Below, one piece after another: positions 54,401 through 64,000 of a DNA stretch of 64,000 nucleotides. The DNA lies in assembly GCA_015493635.1 (NCBI GenBank), contig WGCU01000067.1, positions 1 through 64,000 of the forward strand. Reading direction: 5' to 3'. The notes under the pieces are model-generated. The model saw only the letters and a list, made by a program, of their open reading frames with translations. It was not told the DNA's origin and made no database searches. The first letter of the stretch is position 1. Each line of letters starts with the position of its first letter. The translations under genes were made by a program, and so were the position numbers. Source of the stretch: Spirochaetaceae bacterium (GTDB lineage Bacteria > Spirochaetota > Spirochaetia > B11-G9).

Positions 54401-56068
54401 GTGCCGGAATCAATAAAAAACAGAAAAAAAGAATGGGAAAGGACAACGCTTAAGAAGGTTCTCGAGCGCTTTCCCGAACAGCGGGAGATATTTACAACCG
54501 GTTCTGATAAAGAGGTTGACCGTATCTATCTGCCGGAAGAGGAACTGAAGGGAGACTACCTTGAAAAAATCGGATTCCCCGGAGAGTATCCCTATACACG
54601 GGGAGTTCAACCGACCATGTACCGGGGGCGGTTATGGACAATGCGCCAGTATGCCGGATTCGGGACAGCGGAAGAGTCAAACAGCAGATACAAGTATCTG
54701 CTCAACCAGGGGCAGACGGGGCTTTCCATTGCTTTCGATCTTCCGACCCAGATCGGTTATGATTCTGATGATCCGGTAAGTGCCGGAGAAGTGGGAAAGG
54801 TTGGTGTTGCCATTGACAGTCTGAAAGATATGGAGATCCTTTTTGACGGCATTCCCCTTGATAAAGTATCGACGTCCATGACCATCAATGCTCCCGCCGC
54901 AGTGCTTCTGGCCATGTACATCGTTGTAGCGGAAAAACAGGGTGTATCCAGGGACAAGATACGGGGAACTATTCAGAACGATATCCTCAAAGAATACATT
55001 GCCAGGGGAACGTATATTTTCCCACCCGCTCCATCCATGCGCCTTATCAACAACATTTTTGAGTTCTGTTCCACAGAGGTTCCAAAATGGAACACCATAA
55101 GTATTTCCGGCTACCATATCCGGGAAGCAGGATCAACAGCCGTACAGGAAATTGCGTTTACTATTGCCGACGGTATCGAGTACGTACGCAACGCGATAGG
55201 TGTCGGTCTTGATGTGGACCATTTCGCAGGCCGTCTGTCTTTTTTCTTTAACGCCCATAATGATCTGCTGGAGGAAGTTGCCAAATACCGGGCTGCCCGG
55301 AGAATATGGGCAAAGGTCATGAAAGAAAATTTTTCCGCTAAAAAAGAGAAATCAATGATGATGCGGTTTCATACCCAAACTGCCGGTTCTTCGTTAACAG
55401 CTCAGCAGCCTGACAATAATGTCATACGGGTAACTATTCAGACCCTTGCCGCTGTTCTGGGGGGAACACAGAGCCTTCATACCAATTCAAAGGATGAAGC
55501 CCTTGCTCTTCCTACTGAAGATTCAGTCCGTGTTGCCCTCCGCACTCAGCAGATTGTGGCTCACGAATCGGGTGTAACAAATACGGTGGACCCTCTTGCC
55601 GGATCATACTATCTGGAACAGCTTACCGATGATATAGAAAAAGAAGCGTGGGACTATATAAACCGGATAGAAAAAATGGGGGGGATGGTTCAGGCCATTG
55701 AAGCGGGATATGTTCAGAAGGAAATTCAGGATTCAGCATACCGGTACCAGAAAGCTGTTGAATCCGGTGACAGGGTAGTTGTCGGCGTAAACAAGTTTAC
55801 CGTGGAGGAAAAAGAACCGGCAGGGCTCCTGAAAGTCGATCCGGCTCTCGGAAAAATACAGGCAAAAAAGCTGCAGGACGTCAGGAATACCAGAGACAAC
55901 AGGAAAACTTCAGACACCCTGCAGGCTCTCGGAGAAGCGGCAAAGGACACCAAAACAAACCTTATGCCGTTCATCATGGAGGCGGTCCGATCATACGCTA
56001 CCCTGGGGGAAATAAGCAACGTTCTCAGAAAAGAATTCGGTGAGTACCGGGAATCAATTGTACTGTAA
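54401..56068 (+). CDS. Methylmalonyl-CoA mutase, catalytic (large) subunit
   Basis: B12-dependent interconversion of succinyl-CoA and (R)-methylmalonyl-CoA. The 555-residue TIM-barrel subunit lacks the B12-binding domain, which is the next gene. Motifs: [58 protein letters not shown] and [20 protein letters not shown]. Start is GTG 54401, preceded by AGGAG; an overlapping ATG at 54399 is out of frame and stops at once. Confidence 0.93.
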   Translation: MPESIKNRKKEWERTTLKKVLERFPEQREIFTTGSDKEVDRIYLPEEELKGDYLEKIGFPGEYPYTRGVQPTMYRGRLWTMRQYAGFGTAEESNSRYKYLLNQGQTGLSIAFDLPTQIGYDSDDPVSAGEVGKVGVAIDSLKDMEILFDGIPLDKVSTSMTINAPAAVLLAMYIVVAEKQGVSRDKIRGTIQNDILKEYIARGTYIFPPAPSMRLINNIFEFCSTEVPKWNTISISGYHIREAGSTAVQEIAFTIADGIEYVRNAIGVGLDVDHFAGRLSFFFNAHNDLLEEVAKYRAARRIWAKVMKENFSAKKEKSMMMRFHTQTAGSSLTAQQPDNNVIRVTIQTLAAVLGGTQSLHTNSKDEALALPTEDSVRVALRTQQIVAHESGVTNTVDPLAGSYYLEQLTDDIEKEAWDYINRIEKMGGMVQAIEAGYVQKEIQDSAYRYQKAVESGDRVVVGVNKFTVEEKEPAGLLKVDPALGKIQAKKLQDVRNTRDNRKTSDTLQALGEAAKDTKTNLMPFIMEAVRSYATLGEISNVLRKEFGEYRESIVL

Positions 56069-56083
56069 AAAAAGGAGATCCTT

Positions 56084-56488
56084 ATGTCTGAAAAAATACG
56101 TATCGAGATAGCTAAACCGGGGCTTGACGGTCATGACCGGGGAGCAAAATATATTGCCCGGGCATTAAAAGACGCCGGTTACGAAGTAATTTACACCGGT
56201 ATCCGGCAGACTCCCGAGTCCATCGTCGCAACTGCCATTCAGGAAGATGTTGATTTTGTGGGGTTGAGTCTCCTTTCCGGGGCCCACAACGAGCTCTTTC
56301 CACGGGTTGTGGAACTGCTTAAAGAGCAGGATGCCGGAGATATCATTGTTTTCGGCGGCGGTGTCATACCGGAAGAGGATCTTGATTTTTTAAAGACCCA
56401 CGGTATTCAGGCTATTTTCAGACCGGGAACACCAATCAGCGATGTTATTGCATTTATTGAATCAACCAGAAAGGGCCACGCGGCCTAA
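56084..56488 (+). CDS. Methylmalonyl-CoA mutase B12-binding subunit
   Basis: A 134-residue cobalamin-binding Rossmann domain with the base-off ligand motif DGHDRG (His17), GLSLLSGAHNELFP and VFGGGVIPEEDL. Pairs with the preceding large subunit; split mutases occur in many archaea and some bacteria. RBS AAGGAG. Confidence 0.93.
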   Translation: MSEKIRIEIAKPGLDGHDRGAKYIARALKDAGYEVIYTGIRQTPESIVATAIQEDVDFVGLSLLSGAHNELFPRVVELLKEQDAGDIIVFGGGVIPEEDLDFLKTHGIQAIFRPGTPISDVIAFIESTRKGHAA

Positions 56489-57442
56489 ATGGAACTGGTT
56501 ACGGATATTCTCGCGGGAAAAACGAGAGCTGTTGCCCGGGCAGTTTCCATTGTTGAAAATAATTCACATGATAAGGAAGCTCTCATCGATGCACTCCACG
56601 ATTACACGGGACATGCTGCCGTCTGGGGCATAACAGGCCCTCCCGGCGCGGGAAAAAGTACCCTTGCTGACTGCCTTATTCAAAAAGAACGGGACGCAGG
56701 CAAAAAAGTAGCTGTCATTGCCGTTGATCCCAGCTCACCGTTTACCGGAGGAGCACTTCTCGGTGACAGACTCCGCATGCAGACCCATGCTGTCGATCCG
56801 GGTGTCTTTATCCGTTCCATGGCTTCCCGGGGACATCTGGGAGGAATTTCCGCAGGAACACTGGATGCCGTAAAAATTTTCGATGCAGCAGGATTTGATA
56901 CCATTATCGTTGAAACGATCGGTGTTGGACAAACCGAGATTGAAATTATTGAACTCTCTGATATTGTTATGCTTGTACTTGTTCCCGGCATGGGAGATGA
57001 AATCCAGGCTATGAAAGCCGGAATCATGGAAATTGGTGATGTTTATGTTGTCAACAAGAGTGATAAAGACGGAGCACAGCGGTTAAAAGCAGAGATCGAA
57101 TATGTTCTCATGCTTAAGGAACAGACTAACGGAGATCCATCCCCCGGAATACTTATGACCAGCTCCCGGGATAATACCGGAATTGATGAACTGCACATCC
57201 ACCTTACACAGCTGTACCATGAACGAACCCGTAACGGGATGCTCAGTGTGCGGCGGAAAAAGCGTATAAAAAAAGAGATGGACGATATTTTCAACCGTAA
57301 AGTGCAGGACCTTATTGAAAAAGAGCTTTCACTCTCTGCAAACAGCAGTACATGGATAGAGAAAGTTTACCGTAAGGAAATAAAACTGTATTCGTTTATC
57401 AATAACACATTAGCGGAATTTGAAAGGAGTAACAAAAAATGA
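56489..57442 (+). CDS. meaB: Methylmalonyl-CoA mutase-associated GTPase MeaB
   Basis: G3E-family GTPase that gates cofactor loading and protects the mutase. The 317-residue protein has P-loop GPPGAGKSTLADCL, VAVDPSSPFTGGALLGDRLRM, ETIGVGQTEIEI, VPGMGDEIQAMKAGIMEI and VNKSDKDGA. It starts on the base after the B12-subunit stop. Confidence 0.92.
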   Translation: MELVTDILAGKTRAVARAVSIVENNSHDKEALIDALHDYTGHAAVWGITGPPGAGKSTLADCLIQKERDAGKKVAVIAVDPSSPFTGGALLGDRLRMQTHAVDPGVFIRSMASRGHLGGISAGTLDAVKIFDAAGFDTIIVETIGVGQTEIEIIELSDIVMLVLVPGMGDEIQAMKAGIMEIGDVYVVNKSDKDGAQRLKAEIEYVLMLKEQTNGDPSPGILMTSSRDNTGIDELHIHLTQLYHERTRNGMLSVRRKKRIKKEMDDIFNRKVQDLIEKELSLSANSSTWIEKVYRKEIKLYSFINNTLAEFERSNKK

Positions 57443-57846
57443 TAAAGAAGATAAATCACATCGGTATTGCTGTTGCGGCGCTCGAAGAGCAGATCCCTTT
57501 CTACCGGGATATCCTGTGCCTTGAAGAGCTCGGTACGGAGGAGGTTCCTGATCAGAAAGTCCGGGTTGCCATGTTTAAGGTAGGCGCCATAAATATTGAA
57601 CTCCTGGAACCTACTTCCGATGACAGCCCCATAGCAAAATTCATTGCAAAACGGGGGAACGGGATCCACCATATCGCGTACGAATCTGACGGTATTGTAC
57701 AGGAAATACACAGTTTTGAAGATAAAGGAGTACAGATGCTCGACAAGGTACCGAGGGAAGGTGCCCACGGGTCCCTTATTGCGTTCTTACATCCAAAATC
57801 TTCAGGGAAAATACTTACTGAACTCTGTCAGGTAAAGGAGGGGTAA
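57439..57846 (+). CDS. mce: Methylmalonyl-CoA epimerase
   Basis: Interconverts (R)- and (S)-methylmalonyl-CoA. The 135-residue glyoxalase-fold protein has metal ligands in INHIGIAVAAL, GIHHIAYESD and the glutamate in ELCQVKEG. Overlaps meaB by 4 bp and the next gene by 1 bp. Confidence 0.92.
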   Translation: MIKKINHIGIAVAALEEQIPFYRDILCLEELGTEEVPDQKVRVAMFKVGAINIELLEPTSDDSPIAKFIAKRGNGIHHIAYESDGIVQEIHSFEDKGVQMLDKVPREGAHGSLIAFLHPKSSGKILTELCQVKEG

Positions 57847-59690
57847 TGGCAAAACAACAGAAAAAGCGGATAAAACCAACAGTAGATTTCACCATTCGTA
57901 TAGCAGGAGAAGGGGGAGAGGGAGTTATAAGCTGCGGGGAACTTTTTGCCAAAACAATTGCCAGAACAAGTTTTCATGTTTTTACCTTTATCACGTACCC
58001 TTCTGAAATGAGGGGCGGCTATTCGATGATTCAGATAAGATTCAGGGATGTTACCGTCTATTCCATGGGTAGTTTTGTTGACTGTCTCGTTGTATTCAAC
58101 CAGGAAGCGTACGACAAATCCATAGAAGTTCTTAAAGCGGGAGGAATCCTTATCTACGACCCGGACAAGGTAAACATTGATACGGCCCTTCCTGTTCAGA
58201 AATTTCCTGTTCCCATTGAGCATATATCCAAAGATGTTATAGGGAAGACTCTTGGTAAAAATGTTGTTGCTTTGGGAGTGCTGAGCCACATTTACGATCT
58301 TGAGCGGGATCAGACCAAAAAGCTTATACTTGAACGGTACGGATCAAAGGGAGAAAAGGTTGTTGAGGGGAACTATGCAGCTCTGCAGGCAGGAACGAAG
58401 GAAGCTGACACTGCCGGGATTCCCCAAGTGTTTTCTCTTGCCGGCGGTAAACCCGCTAATGCGGAATACATGTTTATCTCCGGAAACCAGGCGGTAGCTC
58501 TCGGTGCTATTGCGGCAGGCTGCAGGTTTACTGCAGGCTATCCGTTAACGCCCGCAACATCCATCTTTGAGACCCTGTCAAAACTTCTGCCCCTTGTAGG
58601 AGGAAAAGCAATTCAGATGGAGGATGAGATCGCCGCCATTTCGGCCATTATCGGCGCTTCCTTCGGCGGAGAGAAGGTTATAACACCCACTTCCGGACCG
58701 GGAATCCAGTTGATGGCTGAGCAGCTCAGTCTCGCATCCATGCTGGAACTGCCCATCGTTGTTGTTGATGTTCAAAGAGGCGGCCCAAGTACCGGTCTTC
58801 CGACAAAAACAGAACAGGGTGATTTAAAGTTTGCCGTCTATGGCTCCGCCGGAGAATCCCCCCGGATCATTCTTGCCCCGACATCGGTGGAAGATACCTT
58901 CTATCAGACGATACGGGCATTTAATCTTGCCGAAAAGTATCAGCTGCCGGTTATTCTTCTTACTGATCAGTCTATAGGATACCGGAAAGCCACAGTCAAG
59001 ATGCCCGATTTTGATAAAATTTTCAGGGTTGACAAGTTTGACCGCAAAAAAAATATTAAAATACCCCAGGCTGATCTTATCGACATTCTTCAGCGCCAGG
59101 AACCGACGGATAAAGAACTGGCCGATTATAAACGCTATCGGGACACAAAGAACGGTATTTCACCGATATCAAGACCCGGAACCCCGGGAGGGCAGTATGT
59201 TGCCACCGGCCTTGAACACAACGAATACGGCAGAACAGACCAGAGCCCTGAAAACCACCTTAAGATGTCAAAAAAACGGTTTAGGAAGCTTGATACGGTA
59301 TCCAGGGCTTTTGAAAAGAATCCCATGGAAACCTACGGCGACCCCCACGACAAGATAGGAATAATCGGATGGGGATCAACGGAAGGAGCTATCAGGGAAG
59401 CCCGGTATCTTGCGGAAGACAAAGGTATCAAGGTACGGCATCTTCACCCAAGTACCATTTCACCGCTGCCGGAGCGTCAAATATCAAATTTCCTTCACCG
59501 TCTCGACCATTTAATCGTTGTTGAGGAAAACCTGACCGGACAGTTTGCACATTTTATTAAAGCCAAATTCGGAGTAAAACCTATTGAGGTTCATAAATGC
59601 GAGGGAACGCCTTTTACTCCCCATGAAATTTATAATGCCATAATGAAAGTAGCGAGGATAGCAGATGAAGACACTATTACAAAATTATAA
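57846..59690 (+). CDS. 2-oxoacid:ferredoxin oxidoreductase, fused gamma-alpha subunit
   Basis: A 614-residue fusion. The N-terminal about 190 residues are the gamma domain (RIAGEGGEGVISCGELFA, FITYPSEMRGGYS); the rest is the alpha domain (GNQAVALGAIAAGCRFTAGYPLTPATSI, PTSGPGIQLM, RGGPSTGLPTKTEQGDL). With the beta subunit it decarboxylates a 2-oxoacid to acyl-CoA, reducing ferredoxin. The fused architecture and the mutase context favour 2-oxoglutarate (giving succinyl-CoA) or a branched 2-oxoacid. Confidence 0.88.
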   Translation: MAKQQKKRIKPTVDFTIRIAGEGGEGVISCGELFAKTIARTSFHVFTFITYPSEMRGGYSMIQIRFRDVTVYSMGSFVDCLVVFNQEAYDKSIEVLKAGGILIYDPDKVNIDTALPVQKFPVPIEHISKDVIGKTLGKNVVALGVLSHIYDLERDQTKKLILERYGSKGEKVVEGNYAALQAGTKEADTAGIPQVFSLAGGKPANAEYMFISGNQAVALGAIAAGCRFTAGYPLTPATSIFETLSKLLPLVGGKAIQMEDEIAAISAIIGASFGGEKVITPTSGPGIQLMAEQLSLASMLELPIVVVDVQRGGPSTGLPTKTEQGDLKFAVYGSAGESPRIILAPTSVEDTFYQTIRAFNLAEKYQLPVILLTDQSIGYRKATVKMPDFDKIFRVDKFDRKKNIKIPQADLIDILQRQEPTDKELADYKRYRDTKNGISPISRPGTPGGQYVATGLEHNEYGRTDQSPENHLKMSKKRFRKLDTVSRAFEKNPMETYGDPHDKIGIIGWGSTEGAIREARYLAEDKGIKVRHLHPSTISPLPERQISNFLHRLDHLIVVEENLTGQFAHFIKAKFGVKPIEVHKCEGTPFTPHEIYNAIMKVARIADEDTITKL

Positions 59691-60522
59691 ACATCCAAGT
59701 ATCAAACCTGTCTGGTGCCCGGGATGCGGAGATTATGCTGTACTTAATTCAGTTCAAAAAGCATTTGCAGAACTGGAATTAAAACCGGAGGAAATAGGTG
59801 TTGTATCCGGAATAGGCTGTTCCGGACGTTTTTCCCATTATTTTAACAGCTACTCCCTCCATGGAACCCATGGCCGGGCGCTGCCTATAGCGACAGGTTT
59901 AAAGGCTGCACGTCCGGACCTCACTGTCCTTGTTGCGGGGGGAGACGGTGACGGTATGGCCATAGGAGGAGGGCACATAGCCCACGCGGCACGTAAAAAT
60001 ATTGATCTGACATACCTTATTATGGACAATACTATCTACGCGCTGACAAAGGGGCAAAGTTCTCCCACCTCTCCCGTAGGAGCCCGGACGAAGACTGCTC
60101 CGTACGGTGTTTTTGAGGACGCGTTAAATCCTATGGCAATCTTTCTTTCCTATGATGTAAGTTTTATTGCCCGTACAACAAGTTTAAAAATCAAGGAAAT
60201 GGAGCATATCATTACCAGTGCTATCAGACATCCCGGGTTTGCCATTATCCAGATTATGTCCCCCTGTGTAACCCACAAATCACTGACGTATGAGGATATT
60301 AAGGAAAATGTTCCGGAACTTCCTGAAAACCATGATCCAACCGATAAACTTGCAGCATTAAAATATGCCTACGCTGAACCTCAGTACACCGGTATCTTTT
60401 ACAATATTAGGAAGCCGACCCTTGAAGAGCGGCTTACTTCCGTATTTGATCACGTAACTGAGAAGGCATTCAACAAAAACCATACCATGACCACCAGTCA
60501 GATAATGGAAGAATACCGGTAA
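59665..60522 (+). CDS. 2-oxoacid:ferredoxin oxidoreductase, beta subunit
   Basis: A 285-residue TPP-binding subunit: WCPGCGDYAVLNSV and GIGCSGRF hold Fe-S-ligand cysteines, GGDGDGMAIGGGHIAHAARKN is the TPP/Mg motif and CVTHK a further conserved Cys segment. Closest by eye to KorB-type proteins. Overlaps the alpha gene by 26 bp. Confidence 0.9.
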   Translation: MKTLLQNYKHPSIKPVWCPGCGDYAVLNSVQKAFAELELKPEEIGVVSGIGCSGRFSHYFNSYSLHGTHGRALPIATGLKAARPDLTVLVAGGDGDGMAIGGGHIAHAARKNIDLTYLIMDNTIYALTKGQSSPTSPVGARTKTAPYGVFEDALNPMAIFLSYDVSFIARTTSLKIKEMEHIITSAIRHPGFAIIQIMSPCVTHKSLTYEDIKENVPELPENHDPTDKLAALKYAYAEPQYTGIFYNIRKPTLEERLTSVFDHVTEKAFNKNHTMTTSQIMEEYR

Positions 60523-60525
60523 CGG

Positions 60526-60900
60526 CTACCGCGCTGCAACAGCCTCAATCTCTATGAGAACATCCTTCGGAAGTCTGGCAACTTCGACAGCGCTTCTTGC
60601 AGGATGTTCATCTTTAAAGAACTCACTGTACACCTCGTTCATACTGCCGAACATGTTCATATCCTGCAAAAAAACGGTTACTTTCACCACATCTTTCAAG
60701 GACAGACCCGCAGAAACAAGAATTGCTTCAACATTGGACAGGGACTGCTTTGTCTGGGCAGTAATACCCTCCGGTATATTCCCTGTCCGGGGATCCACCG
60801 GTATCTGCCCGGCAGTAAAAATAAATCCCCCTGCTTCGACAGCCTGCGAATAGGGTCCTATTGCTCCGGGAGCCGTATCAGTTTTAATAATTTTTTTCAT
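60526..60900 (-). CDS. ridA: RidA family reactive-imine deaminase
   Basis: A 124-residue YjgF/RidA protein that hydrolyses 2-aminoacrylate-type imines from PLP enzymes: [45 protein letters not shown] and the arginine in [15 protein letters not shown]. It follows alr by 3 nt, fitting protection from by-products of PLP enzymes. Confidence 0.93.
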   Translation of the reverse strand: MKKIIKTDTAPGAIGPYSQAVEAGGFIFTAGQIPVDPRTGNIPEGITAQTKQSLSNVEAILVSAGLSLKDVVKVTVFLQDMNMFGSMNEVYSEFFKDEHPARSAVEVARLPKDVLIEIEAVAAR

Positions 60901-60903
60901 TAT

Positions 60904-62019
60904 TTATGTTTCCTCCACATAAATTCTAGGTACCCGTTTATTGACAGCGCAGGTAACTTCATAAGAAATGGTTCCTGTTATCCCGGCAATATCCTCAGCG
61001 CTGGGTCCTGCGGGATCCGGTCCGAACAGAATAACATTATCGTATAGTTCCACATCTGTACGGGGCCCAAGATCTACCATGCACTGGTCCATACAAATTC
61101 TGCCTGAAATAGTATATTCCCTGCCGCGGATAATGACTTTCCCTTTGGAAGACAGGAGTCTGTTATACCCGTCTCCATAACCCACGGGAATAGTAGCAAT
61201 AAAGGTTTCCTCTTTTGTGGTATAGGTTGCACCATACGAAAGAGTCTGCCCTGCAGGCACCCTCTTTAAAAATACAACCCTGGATTTCAACTCCATCACC
61301 GGCTTCAACGGCAGTAATCGGGGCGTTTCATTTCCGGGATAGTAGCCATACAGCATTATTCCCGGACGGACCATATCTATCCATGCATCAGGATATTCAA
61401 GTATGGCTGCTGAATTGGAAGCATGCACTATTCCCGGGTCTACTCCCGCTTTTCGAATGGAATCCACCGCATTTTTAAACAGTGATAATTGACCGATGGT
61501 AAACTGTCTGTCCTTACTGTCAGCGCAGGCAAAATGAGTAGAAACCCCGGCAAGATGCACATTACTTAGACTGTTAATGTACACCGCCAGTCCGGAAGCA
61601 TCTTCAGGAGTACATCCGACCCGCCCCATACCTGTATCAATGTGCAGGTGTACGCTGCATGTCTTACCCCGGGATACAGCTTCTTTATTGATTAAATCCA
61701 GGTAAGGTTTATCCGCTGCGAAGGGCTGGATGTCATAATTTACAATATCCTTCAGCTCCTGGGGATTTGCAAGGGTTAACAGTATAACAGGGGCCTTCAG
61801 CCCCTGCTCTCTTAAAAGAACACCTTCCTCTGCTGTTGCTACCGCAAAAGAGGAAACCCCCTCTTCCAAGGCTATCTTTGCCATCTCAAAAGCCCCATGC
61901 CCGTAGCCGTCAGCTTTTACAGCAGCACAGATAAGACGGTCTTCTCCAATCTGCTTACGGACAAGCCGTATATTATTTCTAAAATTATCAGTATGTATTA
62001 CTGCGCGTGTACTTCTCAT
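60904..62019 (-). CDS. alr: Alanine racemase
   Basis: PLP-dependent supply of D-alanine for peptidoglycan. The 371-residue protein has the PLP lysine in AAVKADGYGHGA (Lys35), HIDTGMGRVG, and the catalytic-tyrosine region TLSYGATY, then GRICMDQCMVDLG. A TATAAT -10 lies at 62044-62039; the Shine-Dalgarno is GGAAGG. Confidence 0.93.
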   Translation of the reverse strand: MRSTRAVIHTDNFRNNIRLVRKQIGEDRLICAAVKADGYGHGAFEMAKIALEEGVSSFAVATAEEGVLLREQGLKAPVILLTLANPQELKDIVNYDIQPFAADKPYLDLINKEAVSRGKTCSVHLHIDTGMGRVGCTPEDASGLAVYINSLSNVHLAGVSTHFACADSKDRQFTIGQLSLFKNAVDSIRKAGVDPGIVHASNSAAILEYPDAWIDMVRPGIMLYGYYPGNETPRLLPLKPVMELKSRVVFLKRVPAGQTLSYGATYTTKEETFIATIPVGYGDGYNRLLSSKGKVIIRGREYTISGRICMDQCMVDLGPRTDVELYDNVILFGPDPAGPSAEDIAGITGTISYEVTCAVNKRVPRIYVEET

Positions 62020-62095
62020 TTCTTGCCTTCCGGTAAAGATTATAACGCCTCGTCTTCAGTCTGAACAGATACAGCCCGTTGTTCATACGTTACTG

Positions 62096-62818
62096 TCAAC
62101 CGCCAAGATACGCTTTTTTTACGTCAGGATTTTCCATAAGTTCTTTCCCCGTACCGCTGGCAACAATCTCTCCAGTATCAATAACGTACCCCCGATGGGC
62201 AAACTCAAGGGCAATTTTAGCGTTCTGCTCAATAAGAAGAATGGTCATATTCTCCTCGTTCATCTGACGAAGTGCTTTAAACATGTCATATACAAGAACC
62301 GGGGCAAGCCCCATGGAAGGTTCATCGAGCATGATAAAGTTACTACCCGTCATAAGGGCCCGCCCTACAGCCAGCATCTGCTGCTCACCACCGCTTAAGG
62401 ATTCACTCCGCTGCTTTCTGCGTTCATACAGCCGGGGGAAAAGTGAATACACCTTTTCATAAGCATCCTTGACATTTGCATCCTTGTCGAGGGCATAGGT
62501 CGCTATCTGCAGATTTTCCTGAACAGAAAGATTTCCGAATATATGCCGTCCTTCCGGTACGAGAGCTATCCTTTTCTCTGCTACCACAACATCAGGAGAA
62601 ACGTTCAGAAGGCTTTCCCCGTCGTATATAATATCACCGGCAATAACAGTCGGAGCTTCAGGTCTCGGCAGCCGGGCAATACTCATAAGGGTCGTTGTTT
62701 TTCCGGCTCCGTTCGCTCCGATAAGAGTTACGATTTCCCCTTTATCTACAGTGAAACTGATTCCGTGCAGCGCTTCGATATTCCCGTAACGTACTTTAAG
62801 ATCCTTTATTTCAAGCAT
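62096..62818 (-). CDS. livF: Branched-chain amino acid ABC transporter ATPase LivF
   Basis: A 240-residue ATPase: Walker A GANGAGKTTT, signature LSGGEQQMLAVGRAL, Walker B FIMLDEPSMGLAP, and VPEGRHIFGNLSV typical of LivF. Start at ATG 62818, overlapping livG by 8 bp, matches the family N-terminus. Confidence 0.92.
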   Translation of the reverse strand: MLEIKDLKVRYGNIEALHGISFTVDKGEIVTLIGANGAGKTTTLMSIARLPRPEAPTVIAGDIIYDGESLLNVSPDVVVAEKRIALVPEGRHIFGNLSVQENLQIATYALDKDANVKDAYEKVYSLFPRLYERRKQRSESLSGGEQQMLAVGRALMTGSNFIMLDEPSMGLAPVLVYDMFKALRQMNEENMTILLIEQNAKIALEFAHRGYVIDTGEIVASGTGKELMENPDVKKAYLGG

Positions 62819-63587
62819 AAATATCCCCTTCATCTCCAAGGTACGCTTTAATTACCTGTGGATTCTTCTGTATCTCTTCAGGTGAACCTTCAGCTATAGT
62901 TTTTCCAAAATCGAGAACCTTGATATCTTCACAGAGGTTCATAATAACCTGCATCTGATGTTCAATCATTAAAATGGTAATATCAAAATTTTTATGAATC
63001 CATTTAATATGATCAATAAGCTCTTTAACATCCGCGCTGCTTAATCCTGCGGCAGGTTCATCAAGAAGTAGAAGCTTGGGCTGTACCGACAGCGCCCGGG
63101 CAATCTCAACCCTCCGCTGTACGCCGTAAGGAAGGTTCTTTGGGAATTCATCAGCCTCTTTTTTCAATCCGAAAATATCCAGAAGTTTTAAGGCTTCCTC
63201 TTTTATCTCTCTTTCCCTTTTATAATACTGTTTACTTCTGAAAAGAGCACCGGCCAGGGAATACTGCAGGTGATAATGCTGCGACAGCCGTATGTTGTCA
63301 AGAACGGTCATATCATGCCAGAGACGAATATTCTGAAAGGTCCTGCCAATCCCGAGAGCGGTAACCTCATGGGGTTTTTTCCCGTTTATCAACGTACCGT
63401 CAAACTCAATCGTCCCTTCTGTCGGGACATAGAAACCGCTGATTAAATTAAAAATTGTCGTCTTCCCGGCTCCATTCGGACCGATAAGACCGTTGAGAGA
63501 ACCTTCTTTTATATCAGCCTGATACCCGGAAACAGCCGTAAGTCCGCCGAAACGCTGAACCAGGTTGGTTATTTTTAATAGACTCAT
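62811..63587 (-). CDS. livG: Branched-chain amino acid ABC transporter ATPase LivG
   Basis: A 258-residue ATPase: Walker A GPNGAGKTTIFN, GIGRTFQNIRLWHDMTVLDN, signature LPYGVQRRVEIARAL and LLLDEPAAGLS. The Liv-type insert region is present. Follows livM by 9 nt. Confidence 0.92.
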   Translation of the reverse strand: MSLLKITNLVQRFGGLTAVSGYQADIKEGSLNGLIGPNGAGKTTIFNLISGFYVPTEGTIEFDGTLINGKKPHEVTALGIGRTFQNIRLWHDMTVLDNIRLSQHYHLQYSLAGALFRSKQYYKREREIKEEALKLLDIFGLKKEADEFPKNLPYGVQRRVEIARALSVQPKLLLLDEPAAGLSSADVKELIDHIKWIHKNFDITILMIEHQMQVIMNLCEDIKVLDFGKTIAEGSPEEIQKNPQVIKAYLGDEGDIYA

Positions 63588-63596
63588 GACTGCTCC

Positions 63597-64000
63597 TTAT
63601 TTAAACTTGTAATACTTCTTCAGTTTAGGAAAGAAGTCCGGCAATTCTTTATCACCCATCAGACCTTCCGGTCTGAACTGCATAAGCAAAATAAGCAGCA
63701 GCGGAATGATAACCCATTTCAGAATCTGGAAAGGCCGTAACAATTCCAGGAGAATGGTGAAAAGTATCGCAGAAATAACAGAACCTCCCAGTGAACCCAT
63801 ACCTGCCATATAGACCATAACAAGGGCTTCAGTTGACTTTAAAATGGAAAATGAGCCGGGGTTAACATATCCGATTACATGAGCAAACAATCCGCCGGAA
63901 ATCCCTGCAAGACCGGAAGAGAACATGAATGCTACAAGTTTCATCCTGTTGGTATTGATGCTCATAATCTCCGCGGCAACCTCATCCTGCTTAATGGCAA
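63597..64000 (-). CDS. livM: Branched-chain amino acid ABC transporter permease LivM, partial
   Basis: C-terminal about 134 residues of the permease; the frame stays open to the window edge (AIKQDEVAAEIMSINTNRMKL before the track's start). LivM landmarks are SGLAGISGGLFAH, STEALVMVYMAGMGSLGGSV and LLLILLMQFRPEGLMG. The N-terminal half lies beyond the window; the track ATG at 63965 is internal. Confidence 0.9.
   Translation of the reverse strand, partial: AIKQDEVAAEIMSINTNRMKLVAFMFSSGLAGISGGLFAHVIGYVNPGSFSILKSTEALVMVYMAGMGSLGGSVISAILFTILLELLRPFQILKWVIIPLLLILLMQFRPEGLMGDKELPDFFPKLKKYYKFK

Overview
The window looks like chromosome of a Gram-negative, anaerobic or microaerobic heterotroph, most likely a free-living spirochaete (inference: mid-40s percent GC by eye, outer-membrane barrel and LolA-like genes, ferredoxin-dependent oxoacid oxidoreductase, split B12 mutase, membrane pyrophosphatase and a sugar-phosphate microcompartment). 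Genes are tightly packed with many 4-26 bp overlaps. I saw no rRNA or tRNA gene, CRISPR array, transposase or integrase.

Layout. 1-3.0 kb: a type I restriction HsdR gene without a recognisable N-terminus, just after a terminator. 3.0-6.4 kb (minus): a SpoIIE-type sensor phosphatase, a MOSC protein and a membrane protein. 6.4-11.7 kb (plus): one tungstate-uptake and cofactor operon, tupABC-moeA-moaA-moaC-mogA, behind a long structured leader. 11.8-18.0 kb (plus): barrel-like protein, LysR regulator, argG, DinB-like protein, PanE-like reductase, MFS transporter, ChrB-domain protein. 18.0-24.9 kb (minus): complete F-type ATP synthase operon atpBEFHAGDC, whose alpha subunit carries a C-terminal PTS EIIA-like domain and whose epsilon lacks the helical domain. 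25.0-31.2 kb (minus): TetR-controlled RND/MMPL lipid-export-type operon ending in an outer-membrane protein with an amber codon in its signal peptide. 31.2-36.1 kb: small genes, a decayed HepT/MntA pair, and a tripartite tricarboxylate transporter (tctA-tctC-tctB) flanked by perfect 58-bp direct repeats. 36.0-37.7 kb: thioredoxin-like protein and MFS protein.

37.7-45.5 kb: a bacterial microcompartment locus of the sugar-phosphate-utilising (SPU) kind: two BMC-H, two BMC-T, four BMC-P shell genes, acylating aldehyde dehydrogenase, RpiB, DeoC and DeoB, with a divergent DeoR-family regulator and matching palindromes at both promoters. DeoB would supply (deoxy)ribose-5-phosphate, DeoC would split deoxyribose-5-phosphate to acetaldehyde and glyceraldehyde-3-phosphate, and the dehydrogenase would convert acetaldehyde to acetyl-CoA inside the shell. 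45.5-52.9 kb (minus): membrane pyrophosphatase, an unknown protein, and purH-guaB-purB. 53-54.3 kb: Hsp33 and a single-domain response regulator. 54.4-60.5 kb (plus): methylmalonyl-CoA mutase in two subunits, MeaB, epimerase and a 2-oxoacid:ferredoxin oxidoreductase. 60.5-64.0 kb (minus): RidA, alanine racemase and LivF, LivG and partial LivM.

The most unusual item is the AtpA-EIIA fusion next to a minimal epsilon subunit. The rest of the annotation rests on family recognition from the translated ORFs; no database search was run.
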